A stretch of DNA of 64,000 nt from Novosphingobium sp. JCM 18896 (GTDB taxonomy: Bacteria > Pseudomonadota > Alphaproteobacteria > Sphingomonadales > Sphingomonadaceae): contig NZ_JAPCZF010000003.1 in NCBI RefSeq assembly GCF_025938095.1, forward strand, positions 310,001 through 374,000. Direction: 5' to 3'. Position numbers and translations under genes: made by a program. Position 1 is the stretch's first letter. Each line of letters begins with the position of its first letter. The notes below the pieces were generated by a model. It saw only the letters and a list, made by a program, of their open reading frames with translations. It was not told the DNA's origin and did not search any database. Shown here in pieces: positions 43,309 to 52,416 of the stretch.

Positions 43309-45077
43309 CGCTGCTCCGAGCGCTGCTTCCAGGCGCCCTTCTTGTGATAGGGCTTGCCCGGGCGACCATCGGGGCCCTGGCGGTCGCGGTGATAGGGCTT
43401 GGGCTTGTGCGGCCCCGGATTGCCGGCGGGATTATACTGCGTACGCGGTCCGCCCTGATGCTCGCGGCGGTTGCGGCGGGCGTCCTCGCGCGGCGCGCCG
43501 TCGGCCGGGATGATCTCGACGCCGTCGTCCTCTTCGGCCGTGCGCTGGACCGCGTCGAGGAAGCGCGCGGCGACCGGGCTGGCGATCTCGAACAGCGTCT
43601 CGTTGGCGGCCAGGCGGATCGCGCCGATGTCGCTGCGGCTGACGTGGCCGCGGCGGCAGATCAGCGGCAGGATCCAGCGCGGATCGGCGTTCTGGCGGCG
43701 GCCGACGTTCATGCGGAACCAGGCGCTGCCCTCGAAGCCTTCGCGCGGACCGCGCGGCGGCGGCGCGTCGGTGGCGATCAGCTCCTCGGGCGCGGGCATC
43801 TTTGCGCGGTGCGCCTGGACCAGCGCGGCGGCGATCTCCTCAGGGCTGCGCTCGGCCATCAGCTTGGCGGCGAGCTCGCGGTCCTCGTCTTCGATCTCGA
43901 CGGGCGCGAGCAGAGCGGAAAGCATGCGCTCGCTGTCGGCGGCGCGGATGTCGGCGGCCGAGGGGGCATTGACCCATTCGGCGGGAATGCGCGCACCGCG
44001 CAGCATGCCTTCGACGCGGCGGCGGCGCGGATAGGGCACGAGCAGGATCGCCGTACCCTTCTTGCCGGCGCGGCCGGTGCGGCCCGAGCGGTGCTGCAAG
44101 GTCTCGGCGTCGCGCGGGATCTCGACGTGGATGACAAGCGTCAGGCTGGGCAGGTCGATACCGCGCGCGGCGACGTCGGTGGCGACGCAGACGCGCGCGC
44201 GCTGGTCGCGCAGCGCCTGCAGCGCGTGGTTGCGCTCGTTCTGACTGTGCTCGCCCGACAGCGCGACCACGGCGAAGCCGCGTTCGGTCAGGCTCGAATG
44301 GAGGTGGCGGACGTTGTCGCGCGTGGCGCAGAACAGGATCGCGGTCTCGGCCTCGTGCAGGCGCAGCAGGTTGACCACGGCGCGTTCGATGTCGGCCGGG
44401 GCGATGGCGATCGCCTGGTAGGTGATGTCGCCGTGGCCGCGGTTCTCGCTGACGGTCGAGATGCGCAGGGCATCCCGCTGGTAGCGGCGCGCGAGCGCGA
44501 CGATCGGCTGCGGCATCGTCGCCGAGAACAGCAGGGTACGGCGGGTCTCGGGGGTGCCGTCGAGCAGCTCCTCGAGGTCCTCGCGGAAGCCCATGTCGAG
44601 CATCTCGTCGGCCTCGTCGAGCACGACCGCGGCCAGCTCGCGCAGGTCGAGCGCGCCGCGCTCGAGATGGTCGCGGAGGCGGCCGGGGGTGCCGACGACG
44701 ATCTGCGGGCCATAGGACAGCGCGCGGCGTTCGACCGAGGGGTTCATGCCGCCGACGCAGGTGGCGACGCGCACGCCCGCCGCCTGGTAGAGCCACGACA
44801 GCTCGCGGCTGACCTGCAGCGCCAGCTCGCGCGTCGGTGCGATGACCAGCGCCAGCGGGCTCTGCGCCATGCGCGGGCGGCCGGCTTCGTCGAGCAGTTG
44901 CGGCGCCATGGCGAGGCCGAACGCGACGGTCTTGCCCGAGCCGGTCTGTGCCGAGACGATCAGGTCGCGTCCCTCGGCTTCGGGTTCGAGTACGGCGGCC
45001 TGGACGGGGGTGGGGGCTTCATAGCCACGCGCTGCGAGCGCTTCGGACAGAAGCGCGGGAAGGTTCTGAAAGGTCAT
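43305..45077 (-). CDS. DEAD-box RNA helicase with DbpA RNA-binding domain
   Basis: 590 residues, ATG at 45077. RecA-like core with Q motif, AQTGSGKT (43-50), [17 protein letters not shown] (about 157-160), SAT, and [11 protein letters not shown] DbpA-type RRM lies at about 435-500 ([18 protein letters not shown]), followed by a basic Arg/Lys/Gly/His tail rich in KPYH repeats. It should unwind RNA in ribosome assembly or cold adaptation (DeaD/CsdA-like rather than true DbpA, because of the tail). First gene of the minus-strand operon that runs to the flavoproteins. Confidence 0.93.
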   Translation of the reverse strand: MTFQNLPALLSEALAARGYEAPTPVQAAVLEPEAEGRDLIVSAQTGSGKTVAFGLAMAPQLLDEAGRPRMAQSPLALVIAPTRELALQVSRELSWLYQAAGVRVATCVGGMNPSVERRALSYGPQIVVGTPGRLRDHLERGALDLRELAAVVLDEADEMLDMGFREDLEELLDGTPETRRTLLFSATMPQPIVALARRYQRDALRISTVSENRGHGDITYQAIAIAPADIERAVVNLLRLHEAETAILFCATRDNVRHLHSSLTERGFAVVALSGEHSQNERNHALQALRDQRARVCVATDVAARGIDLPSLTLVIHVEIPRDAETLQHRSGRTGRAGKKGTAILLVPYPRRRRVEGMLRGARIPAEWVNAPSAADIRAADSERMLSALLAPVEIEDEDRELAAKLMAERSPEEIAAALVQAHRAKMPAPEELIATDAPPPRGPREGFEGSAWFRMNVGRRQNADPRWILPLICRRGHVSRSDIGAIRLAANETLFEIASPVAARFLDAVQRTAEEDDGVEIIPADGAPREDARRNRREHQGGPRTQYNPAGNPGPHKPKPYHRDRQGPDGRPGKPYHKKGAWKQRSEQR

Positions 45078-45273
45078 GTTCTCTGCTTGTAAGGGCGACG
45101 CCGCTTGGCCTGCGGTCGGGCCGCGGGTCCGCATATGACGCGCGCGATAGGCCCTTCGCAGTCGCAACACAACGAAAATGCGGCCTTCATACCAAGGTAT
45201 GCGGCGCAATTCGGCTGGCTATGCCGAGCCAAACCGCTACCATCCCTGTCCAGACAACAAGGAGGAGCCCTGC

Positions 45274-45480
45274 ATGTTCGTGAAGTTCACCAGCGTCGAT
45301 CGCGTTGTGACGGCGGTGAATGCCTCGCAGGTCACCTTCATATCGTCGGTTACCGAGGGCACCCGCATCCGCTTCGGCGAGGGTCGCAGCGTGACCGTGG
45401 TCGAGCCGATGGAAGAGGTGATCGACCGGCTCAACCGGACGATGCAGTTCCCCGACGGGACGTTCAAGCTGGACAGCTAG
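45274..45480 (+). CDS. Small FlbD/SwrD-like protein
   Basis: 68 residues from the ATG at 45274, which has an ideal AAGGAGGAG site. The sequence (MFVKFTSVDRVVTAVNASQV, later VTVVEPMEEVIDRLNRTM) has the layout of the short FlbD/SwrD proteins: an N-terminal strand, a NA/NP turn, then V.E...EV...I. In flagellated bacteria those are encoded in flagellar operons, but no flagellar gene is near. The family call is tentative. Confidence 0.65.
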   Translation: MFVKFTSVDRVVTAVNASQVTFISSVTEGTRIRFGEGRSVTVVEPMEEVIDRLNRTMQFPDGTFKLDS

Positions 45481-46115
45481 ATCCCGCCGCTGCGCACCAG
45501 CCCGATGAGCACCCCGGCGGCGATCAGCAGGAACACCGCGCCCACGCCCCATTCGAGCCGGGCGCGCAGCGCGGGACGCTGCATCGCCGCCGCGAGCTTG
45601 CTGCCTGCCGCGACGTAGACCGAGCCGATCAGGAAGTCGCAGGTGACAGCGATTGCCGCGAGCACGGCCAGCTGTGGCGCCACCGGCTGGCGCGGATCGA
45701 CGAAGGGCGGCAGCAGCGCGAGCACGTAGACCAGCGACTTGGGATTGCTCAGCGCGATCGCCAGGCTGTCGCGCAGACTGGCCGATCGTGCGCGGCGCGG
45801 CGGCGCGGCTTCGACCGGCCCGCCTTTCCCCGCATCGCGGATCGCCTGCACGCCCAGCCACGCCAGATAGAGCGCGCCGACGACGGCGAGCGCGGTGAAG
45901 GCATGTCGCGAAGCGGTCGCGAGTGCGCCGAGGCCGAGCCCGGCCATGACGAACCAGCAGAGATTGCCGATCTGCAGTCCGGCCAGTGCGCCCATGCCCG
46001 CGCGTGGCCCGCGCCAGGCGGCCTGGGTCATGACGAACAGCATCTGCGGCCCGGGCACGAGGCTGGTCGCGCCGGTGACGAGCGTGAAGGCGGCGAGGCG
46101 GGCGGGATCGAGCAT
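45477..46115 (-). CDS. LysE/RhtB-family amino-acid exporter
   Basis: 212 residues with six likely membrane helices. The N-terminal VTGATSLVPGPQMLFVMTQA carries the PGP motif of the LysE/RhtB superfamily, followed by GALAGLQIGN and a central ALSNPKSLVYVLALLPPFVDP. Exports amino acids or homoserine-lactone-like compounds by proton antiport. Its stop interlocks with the FlbD-like gene in CTAG. Confidence 0.92.
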   Translation of the reverse strand: MLDPARLAAFTLVTGATSLVPGPQMLFVMTQAAWRGPRAGMGALAGLQIGNLCWFVMAGLGLGALATASRHAFTALAVVGALYLAWLGVQAIRDAGKGGPVEAAPPRRARSASLRDSLAIALSNPKSLVYVLALLPPFVDPRQPVAPQLAVLAAIAVTCDFLIGSVYVAAGSKLAAAMQRPALRARLEWGVGAVFLLIAAGVLIGLVRSGGI

Positions 46116-46266
46116 TGCGCCATGCCCTTAGGGCAAGCTGCCGCTGCGGACACCTAGTTTGGCACGCGGGGGCGCTTCGTGCTGACTATTGCGGTTGACC
46201 TCGGCCGCCGCCTCGCGGGATGCTTCGTGCCAGGCCGAAAAGGCGGAGACAGAGAGGGAAGCGCCG

Positions 46267-46758
46267 GTGAGCGAGCATCGCATCGAACTGACCGTCAACG
46301 GCCGCCGTCACGCGGCGACGGTCGAGGCGCGCACCAGCCTGGGTGAGTTCCTGCGCGAAGAGCTCGGCTATACCGGCACGCACCTGGCTTGTGAACACGG
46401 CGTCTGCGGCGCCTGCACGGTCATGCTGGAGGGGCTGGCAGTGCGTTCGTGCCTGATGCTCGCGGTCCAGGCCGACGGCGGCGAGGTGACCACGGTCGAG
46501 GGGCTGGCCGAGGCCGACGGCAGCCTCCATCCGGTCCAGCAGGCGCTGCGCGACAACTACGGGCTGCAGTGCGGCTTCTGCACCCCCGGCGTCGCGATCA
46601 CGCTCGCGGCGCTCACTACGAGCGGGGCCAAGCCGGAGGTCGAGGACCTGGAGGCCGCGATGTCGGGGCATATCTGCCGTTGCACCGGCTATCAGGGCAT
46701 CCGCCGCGCGATCCGCCAACTGACCGGAACCGCGCAGCCCGTCGGAGAGCACGCATGA
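46267..46758 (+). CDS. Molybdenum hydroxylase small subunit, 2x[2Fe-2S]
   Basis: 163 residues from a GTG at 46267 with GGGA upstream. A plant-type ferredoxin domain has Cys42, 47, 50 and 62 (CEHGVCGACTVMLEG). The all-helical second domain has Cys102, 105, 137 and 139 (CGFCTPG, CRCTGY). It passes electrons from the molybdenum site of the large subunit, with which it overlaps by 4 bp. Xanthine-dehydrogenase family; substrate unknown. Confidence 0.92.
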   Translation: MSEHRIELTVNGRRHAATVEARTSLGEFLREELGYTGTHLACEHGVCGACTVMLEGLAVRSCLMLAVQADGGEVTTVEGLAEADGSLHPVQQALRDNYGLQCGFCTPGVAITLAALTTSGAKPEVEDLEAAMSGHICRCTGYQGIRRAIRQLTGTAQPVGEHA

Positions 46759-49094
46759 ACGCGAACGTCCCGTTCCGCCGCATGGTCGGCAAGCGTGCGC
46801 CGCGCAAGGAAGACGCGCGGCTGCTCACGGGGCGCGGGCAGTATACCGACGACGTGCGCATGCCCGGCATGCTCCACTGCGTCTTTGTCCGCTCGCCCGT
46901 GGCGCGCGGACGGATCGTTTCGTTCAACCTCGACGCCGCGCGCGATCTGCCCGGCGTCCACGCGATCTATACGCATGACGACCTTGGTCAGGTGCCGATC
47001 CAACTCATGACCTTCTTCTTCACACCGATCGCCGCACCGATCTCGCTGCTGGCGAACGGACGTGTCGCCTGCGTCGGCGATCCGGTGGCCCTGGTCATCG
47101 CCGAGAGCCGCGCGATTGCCGAGGACGCCGCCGCACTGGTCGAGCTCGAGATCGACGAGGAAACCCCGGTCGTCACGATCGCCGATGCCGCACGCGGTGC
47201 GCTGGTGCATCCGGGGACGGAGTCGAACTGCTCGCAGGAAATGGGCGCGGCCGAGATCCCCGAAGCGGTCCAGGCGATGCTCGACAAGGCCGCGCACCGC
47301 GTCACCAAGACGGTCCGCCACCAGCGCATCGCCCAGTCGCCGATGGAGGCGCGCGCCTGCGTCGCCTCGTTCGACGGGGCCGAGGAACTGACGATCCACA
47401 TCTCGTGCCAGAGCCCGCACTTCGTCGCGCGCTATGTCTCGACCGTGCTCGGCGTGCCGCAGGAATCGATCCGCGTCGTCGCCAAGGACGTCGGCGGCGC
47501 CTTCGGGCTCAAGAACATGCCTTGGCGCGAGGAGATGGCGGTGATCGTCGCCGCCAAGCTGTTCCGCCGGCCGCTCAAGTGGATCGAGGATCGCTTCGAA
47601 TCGCTGACCGCGTCGAGCCATGCGCGTGAGCAGGAGATCACCCTGACCGCGGGTTTCGATGCCGAGGGGCGCTTGCTGGCCGCGCACGGCGATTGCAGTA
47701 TCAACAACGGCGCCTGGCCGATGGGCGAGGACTGCAACATCGCCGTGCACATGTTTATGTGGCCGGCCTACAAGCTGCCCGCCTATTCGTTCCACACGCG
47801 CGGCTGGTACACCAACACGATGGGGCTGGGGGGCTATCGCGGCCCCTGGGCGCTCGAATCCTTGATCCGCGAGACCCTGCTCGACGATGCCGCGCGGCAG
47901 ATCGGCCTCGATCCGATCGAACTGCGCCGGCGCAACCTCGTGCGCTGCGAAGACCAGCCGATGACCACGGGCATGGATATCACGGTCACCGACATCACCC
48001 CCTACGAATGCCTCGAGAAGTTGCTGTCAGAGGTCGACGTCGCCGCATTCCGCAAGGAACAGGCCGCGGCGCGGAAGCAGGGGCGTTACCTTGGCCTCGG
48101 CGTGACGACCTATGTCGAGCCGACCGCGGTCGCGGGGATCATGACCCCGCTGACGGGCGAGACCGCGCAAGTGCGGATCGAGGCGACGGGCAAGGTCACG
48201 GCCATGCTCTCGACCCATTCGCAGGGCCACGGCATGGCGACGACGATGGCGCAGGTCATCGCCGACCGGCTGGGCGTGGCCTATGACGACGTCACCGTGT
48301 TCGACAGCGATTCCGCGATCGGCTCCTACAGCCCCAGCGCGGCGGGCAGCCGCCAGGGTGTGATTGCCGGTGGTGCCTCGTGGCGTGCGGCCGAACTGCT
48401 CGCCGACAAGGTCAAGCGCATCGCCGCGCATCTCTACAACGCCAGCGTCGAGACGATCACGATCGAGGACGGCATGATCCACATCGCCGGCGCCCCCGAG
48501 ATGAGCCGGCCGCTGCGCGAGGTCGCCGAGATCGCGCATGGCGAGCCTTTCCGCCTGCCCGAAGGCATGGAGACCGGGCTCGAGGCGCAGTATCGCTATC
48601 AGCCGCCGCCGATGACCTTCACCAGCGCCGCGCACGCCTGCGTGGTCGAAGTCGACGCCGAGACGGGCTTCGTCGCGATCAAGCGCTGGGTGTCGAGCGA
48701 GGACTGCGGCACGATCATCAACCCGGGCATCGTCGAGGGCCAGATCGCCGGCGGGCTCGCCCAGGCGATCGGCCAGGTCCTGCTCGAGGAGATGCCCTAC
48801 GACGATCGCGGCAATCCGCTGGCGGCGACGTTCAAGGACTATCTGATGCCGGCCTATACCGACATCCCCGACTTCGAATACCTCCACGCCAACACGCCCT
48901 CGCAGACGATCGGCGGCATGCGCGGCGTGGGTGAGGGCGGGGCGATCATCGGTCCGCCGACCCTGGTCAACGCCATCGCCGATGCGCTCGCGCCGTTCGG
49001 GCCGCTCGACGTCGCGCTGCCGCTGTCGCCGCCGCGAGTGCTCGAACACATCGAGCGCGCCGAGGCTGCGACGCGGATGGAGGAGGCGGTATGA
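46755..49094 (+). CDS. Molybdenum hydroxylase large subunit (xanthine dehydrogenase family)
   Basis: 779 residues from the ATG at 46755. The substrate domain (about 10-150) begins VGKRAPRKEDARLLTGRGQY. The Mo-cofactor domains contain DVGGAFGLKN, a GGYRGPWALE loop where other members have YRGAGRPE, GSRQGVIAGG and the C-terminal GVGEGGAII with the catalytic Glu. It lacks the AYRCSFR loop of true CO dehydrogenase. It hydroxylates an N-heterocycle, aldehyde or similar. No FAD subunit gene follows, so electrons must go elsewhere (as in isoquinoline 1-oxidoreductase). The stop overlaps the next gene by ATGA. Confidence 0.9.
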   Translation: MNANVPFRRMVGKRAPRKEDARLLTGRGQYTDDVRMPGMLHCVFVRSPVARGRIVSFNLDAARDLPGVHAIYTHDDLGQVPIQLMTFFFTPIAAPISLLANGRVACVGDPVALVIAESRAIAEDAAALVELEIDEETPVVTIADAARGALVHPGTESNCSQEMGAAEIPEAVQAMLDKAAHRVTKTVRHQRIAQSPMEARACVASFDGAEELTIHISCQSPHFVARYVSTVLGVPQESIRVVAKDVGGAFGLKNMPWREEMAVIVAAKLFRRPLKWIEDRFESLTASSHAREQEITLTAGFDAEGRLLAAHGDCSINNGAWPMGEDCNIAVHMFMWPAYKLPAYSFHTRGWYTNTMGLGGYRGPWALESLIRETLLDDAARQIGLDPIELRRRNLVRCEDQPMTTGMDITVTDITPYECLEKLLSEVDVAAFRKEQAAARKQGRYLGLGVTTYVEPTAVAGIMTPLTGETAQVRIEATGKVTAMLSTHSQGHGMATTMAQVIADRLGVAYDDVTVFDSDSAIGSYSPSAAGSRQGVIAGGASWRAAELLADKVKRIAAHLYNASVETITIEDGMIHIAGAPEMSRPLREVAEIAHGEPFRLPEGMETGLEAQYRYQPPPMTFTSAAHACVVEVDAETGFVAIKRWVSSEDCGTIINPGIVEGQIAGGLAQAIGQVLLEEMPYDDRGNPLAATFKDYLMPAYTDIPDFEYLHANTPSQTIGGMRGVGEGGAIIGPPTLVNAIADALAPFGPLDVALPLSPPRVLEHIERAEAATRMEEAV

Positions 49095-49504
49095 GCGAAG
49101 CCGGGAGCACCGACGCTAAGGCGCTGATCCGCCACTGGATGGCGATCACCGCGATGGGACCGGCCGAGGCCTGGGACGAACGCGTTTCGCCCGACGTGGT
49201 CGTGCGGCTGCCCTATGCCCCGCCGGGCGTCGTGCCGGTAATGACCGGCTTCGACGAAGCGCGCGACACGCTCGGGCATCACTGGGGGACCAAGCGGAGC
49301 TTCGACTGGGTCGATGTCGAGATCCGCGCCACCGAGGAGCCCGGGCTCTTCGTGACCACCGCGCGGTCGCAGGTGGTGATGGCCAATGGCGATCCCTATG
49401 CCAACGACTACGTTATGCTGACTCGTGTGCGCGACGGCCAGGTGGTCGAGCACACCGAATGGTTCAACCCGCTGCCGATCGTGGAATTGCTGGCGGGGCG
49501 TTAG
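49091..49504 (+). CDS. NTF2/SnoaL-like protein in the molybdenum hydroxylase operon
   Basis: 137 residues, one NTF2-like cone domain (HWMAITAMGPAEAWDERVSP near the start, VEHTEWFNPLPIVELL near the end). Overlaps the large subunit by 4 bp. SnoaL-like proteins act as dehydratases, isomerases or hydrolases on ring compounds, so it may process the hydroxylated product. Its stop interlocks with the EamA gene stop in TTAG. Confidence 0.82.
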   Translation: MSEAGSTDAKALIRHWMAITAMGPAEAWDERVSPDVVVRLPYAPPGVVPVMTGFDEARDTLGHHWGTKRSFDWVDVEIRATEEPGLFVTTARSQVVMANGDPYANDYVMLTRVRDGQVVEHTEWFNPLPIVELLAGR

Positions 49505-50394
49505 GACGCAGCCGGCTTCTCCCCCGCACGCGCCAGCACCAGCGCGGCGGCGACGAGGATCATGCCCGCAAGGTCCCAGGCCCCCAGCGTCTCGTTGAAG
49601 GCGAACCAGCCGGCGACGATCGAGACCGAGGGCTGGGTCAGCAGGGTCAAGCCGATGATCAGCGGCGGGAAGTGGCGCAGGGCGTAGACCAGCAGGCCCT
49701 GGCCGATGATCTGGCTGCCGAGCGCCAGGGCGAACAGCGGCCACCAGTTGTGCGGCATCACCGTCTCGCCCATCCAGAGCGCGGCGGCGAGCAGGAAGGG
49801 AGCGCCGGCGGCGCTCGACCAGAACAGCAGCGACCAGTTGCCGAACTGCGCGCGCTCGCTTTGCAGCAGCAGGATGTAGAAGGCGTAGAAGAACCCGGCG
49901 AGCAGGCAGAGCAGGTCGCCGACCAAGGTCTCGGTGCTGATCTCAAGGCTGCGGCCGAACAGGATCGCCGCACCCGCGCTGGCGGCGCCGAGCGCCAGCC
50001 ATTCGCCGCGGTGCGGCGCGCGGCGCAGCGCGATCACGCCCCAGACCATCAGGATCAGGCTGCCCGAATTGCCGAACAGCGAGGCGTTGCCGAGCCGCGT
50101 GCCATGGATGCCGACGTGCCAGGCGGCGAGGTCGGCGGCGAAGAACAGCCCTGCGCCTGCGACCCCGAACCAGGTCCGGCGGCTGAAACCGACGAGCTTC
50201 TGCCGGTTGGCCATGGCGAGCAGGAGCAGCAAGGGAAGCGCCAGGGTCAGCCGCCAGAACCCCGTCGCGACCGGTCCGGCATCGGACAGCCGCACCGACC
50301 AGGGGCCGAGTGCGAGCGCGAAATTGCCGCCGAGCAGCGCCGCGAGATGCCGCCAGGTCCAGTCGTATCGCGGCGCGGCGGTGTTCTCGTTCAT
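49501..50394 (-). CDS. EamA/DMT-family transporter
   Basis: 297 residues from the ATG at 50394; a TTG 12 bp upstream is in frame but less likely. Ten membrane helices in two EamA repeats of five (about 15-145 and 155-290), e.g. SDAGPVATGFWRLTLALPL and PLIIGLTLLTQPSVSIVAGW. Exports or imports metabolites, usually amino acids or nucleotides; the specificity cannot be seen. Confidence 0.9.
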   Translation of the reverse strand: MNENTAAPRYDWTWRHLAALLGGNFALALGPWSVRLSDAGPVATGFWRLTLALPLLLLLAMANRQKLVGFSRRTWFGVAGAGLFFAADLAAWHVGIHGTRLGNASLFGNSGSLILMVWGVIALRRAPHRGEWLALGAASAGAAILFGRSLEISTETLVGDLLCLLAGFFYAFYILLLQSERAQFGNWSLLFWSSAAGAPFLLAAALWMGETVMPHNWWPLFALALGSQIIGQGLLVYALRHFPPLIIGLTLLTQPSVSIVAGWFAFNETLGAWDLAGMILVAAALVLARAGEKPAAS

Positions 50395-50521
50395 GGCCCG
50401 CGGCAAGCCGCTCCGGGCGCGCTATGTCAACCGTTAATCCTTTGAGATCATGGTGTGCCGCGGCTGGACGCACGCGGAATCGCGCGTGTGGCCTCGGCGC
50501 GTGCGCGATAGGAGACGATCG

Positions 50522-51472
50522 ATGAAAACCCTATTCCGCCTCGGATTCGCGCCGCTCGCGGTGCTTCTCGCCGCCTTCCCGGCCGATGCCCAGCAGTCAC
50601 CCGCCGCACCCTATACCGTCGTCGAGACCGGCAAGACCTACAAGCGGCTGCAGGACGCTGTGAACGCGATTGGCGGGCGCACCGGCACGATCCGCTTCAT
50701 GACCGCGCGTTTCCAGGACTGCGCAGTCCAGGAAGCGGGTGACATCACCTATGTCGCGCAGGAGCCCGGCCAGTCGGTGATCGGCGGCGTCGCCTGCGAG
50801 GGCAAGGCGGCACTGGTCCTGCGCGGCCGCTCGGCGCGGATCGAGGGGCTGGTCTTCGCAGACATCCACGTCGGCGACATGAACGGCGCGGGTATCCGGC
50901 TCGAGCGCGGCAATCTCACGGTCAGCCAGACCTGGTTCCGCGACAGCCAGCAGGGCATCCTCTCGGCCGACGATCCGCGTTCGACGGTGACGATCGACAA
51001 GTCGACCTTTTCGGGTCTCGGCACTTGCGAGGGATCGGGCGGCTGTGCCCACGGGCTCTACATCGGCAACTACGGCGCGCTGACCGTCACGCGCAGCCGC
51101 TTCGAGGCGGGCCGCGGCGGCCACTACCTCAAGAGCCGCGCGCGGCAGGTCGCGGTGCTCAATTCGAGCTTCGACGACAGCCAGGGCCAGGGCACCAACT
51201 ATATGATCGACCTGCCCGCAGGCGCGACCGGGCGGATCGCCGACAACCTGTTCGTCCAGGGCGAGAACAAGGAGAACTGGTCGGCCTTCATCGCCGTCGG
51301 CGCCGAGGCCCGCGAGCACAGTTCGAACGGCCTGACGGTCGAGCGCAACGACGCGCGCTTTGTACCCGGCGTGCAGCGCGAAAGCACCTTCGTTGCAGAC
51401 TGGTCGGGAGACCAACTGGTGATCGGCGCGAACACCCTGGCGGCGGGGATCCTGCGCAACGACCACCGCTGA
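50522..51472 (+). CDS. Secreted right-handed beta-helix protein
   Basis: 316 residues from the ATG at 50522. Signal peptide MKTLFRLGFAPLAVLLAAFP ending ADAQ. The rest shows parallel beta-helix rungs (RLQDAVNAI near the start; GLYIGNYGALTVTRSRFEAG, LNSSFDDSQ and GLTVERNDARF later). Two Cys pairs (near CAVQ/VACEG and CEGSGGC) may form disulfides. The fold suggests a polysaccharide lyase or epimerase-like protein, but no catalytic motif is clear. Periplasmic or exported. Confidence 0.78.
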   Translation: MKTLFRLGFAPLAVLLAAFPADAQQSPAAPYTVVETGKTYKRLQDAVNAIGGRTGTIRFMTARFQDCAVQEAGDITYVAQEPGQSVIGGVACEGKAALVLRGRSARIEGLVFADIHVGDMNGAGIRLERGNLTVSQTWFRDSQQGILSADDPRSTVTIDKSTFSGLGTCEGSGGCAHGLYIGNYGALTVTRSRFEAGRGGHYLKSRARQVAVLNSSFDDSQGQGTNYMIDLPAGATGRIADNLFVQGENKENWSAFIAVGAEAREHSSNGLTVERNDARFVPGVQRESTFVADWSGDQLVIGANTLAAGILRNDHR

Positions 51473-51519
51473 CGCGCTCTTTCATTGCGCATTCAGTCTC
51501 TGCCGCCTACCTGGGGCCT

Positions 51520-51873
51520 ATGCTCCGCAGCCTGCCTTCCCTGACGCTCGTCCGCCTTTGGGCGGCCTTGCTGTTGGCGACGATCGGGCTGCAGGCGCTC
51601 GACACCGCGCCGCCGTCGCTCGAGCGGCGCAGCGGTTCTGCCTTCTCGGCCAGCACTCAGGAAGTCGCGCTCTACGTGCAGCGTGGCGAAAGGGTGCAGC
51701 GGCAGGCCGTGGCCCCGCAGCCGCTGGTGCCGTTCTTCGAGCCGCTGGCAATCGTGGCGACACGCACCGCCGAATTGGCCGTACTGCCGGCACCGCGTCC
51801 CGATTCGACGGGACCGCCGGCCTTCGAATTCCGTTCCTGGAACGCTGCCCCGCGCGCACCGCCGCGCGCCTGA
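51520..51873 (+). CDS. Small exported or membrane-anchored protein, unknown
   Basis: 117 residues. N-terminal hydrophobic stretch (about 8-25, LVRLWAALLLATIGLQAL), then a hydrophilic part rich in Pro and Ala, including two Pro-rich stretches (APQPLVPFFEPL, PAPRPDSTGPP). GGGG precedes the ATG by 4 nt. It has no domain I recognise, and the composition of the second half is not convincing on its own. It follows the beta-helix gene by 47 bp. Confidence 0.5.
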   Translation: MLRSLPSLTLVRLWAALLLATIGLQALDTAPPSLERRSGSAFSASTQEVALYVQRGERVQRQAVAPQPLVPFFEPLAIVATRTAELAVLPAPRPDSTGPPAFEFRSWNAAPRAPPRA

Positions 51874-51930
51874 TCTCTGCCGTCCTGCGCTTTTTGCGCA
51901 GGTTTCGCATGCAAGATCAGGATGTTACTC

Positions 51931-52230
51931 ATGGAAGATATGCAGACCGATGCGGCGCGTGCCAAGCGCCGCACGCACATGGAAGCGGCGCTCGCCGACT
52001 ATCCTAACCTCAGCGAAGAGCGCCTTGCCGCGCTGCTCGGCTGGTTCCGCAAGGAGGCGACCGCGCTCGACGTGGCGATGGTCGCCAGCAATCCGGCCAT
52101 CGCCGAGCCCTACCGCCGCTTCCGCGCCGAACACATCGACCCGATCTCGGGCAAGGACTGGATCAAGGGCCTGCTGATCGCGGGTCTGGCCGGGCTTCTC
52201 GTTCTCGTGATCGTCTGGCGGGCTTTCTGA
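51931..52230 (+). CDS. Small C-terminally anchored membrane protein, unknown
   Basis: 99 residues from the ATG at 51931, chosen because AGGA lies 8 nt upstream; an ATG at 51922 sits on that site. A hydrophilic helical region (about 10-70, ALADYPNLSEERLAALLGWF) is followed by one membrane helix near the end (about 76-95, GLLIAGLAGLLVLVIVW). Probably an inner-membrane tail-anchored protein. I do not recognise the family. Confidence 0.65.
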   Translation: MEDMQTDAARAKRRTHMEAALADYPNLSEERLAALLGWFRKEATALDVAMVASNPAIAEPYRRFRAEHIDPISGKDWIKGLLIAGLAGLLVLVIVWRAF

Positions 52231-52280
52231 CCGTCTGACGTGGACGGAGCCGGCCTGGACCCCCGGCTTCCGTCCCAACT

Positions 52281-52412
52281 CCTTCCCGGAATGGGGAAGG
52301 GGGCTGTCCCCTGGAGAGTGGCGAGTACCGATCCCCCTGGCGCACCCCTAGCGCCTTCTCGCCCTCCGGCGCCCTTCCGCGCCGCAGCCTCCGTTTCCCC
52401 ATTCCGGGAGGG
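52281..52412. repeat. Long-spaced inverted repeat next to the ribA 3' end
   Basis: Arms at 52281-52296 (CCTTCCCGGAATGGGG) and 52397-52412 match in 15 of 16 positions over a 100-bp interior. A run of six T follows on the plus strand. It may act as a terminator for the gene at 51931 and is similar in style to dispersed repeats. No ORF inside is credible. Confidence 0.5.
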
Positions 52413-52416
52413 TTTT

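Noticed and set aside
46755..49094. Aerobic CO dehydrogenase large subunit (CoxL)
   Set aside because: The AYRCSFR active-site loop is missing and no CoxM is encoded. Called only as a molybdenum hydroxylase.
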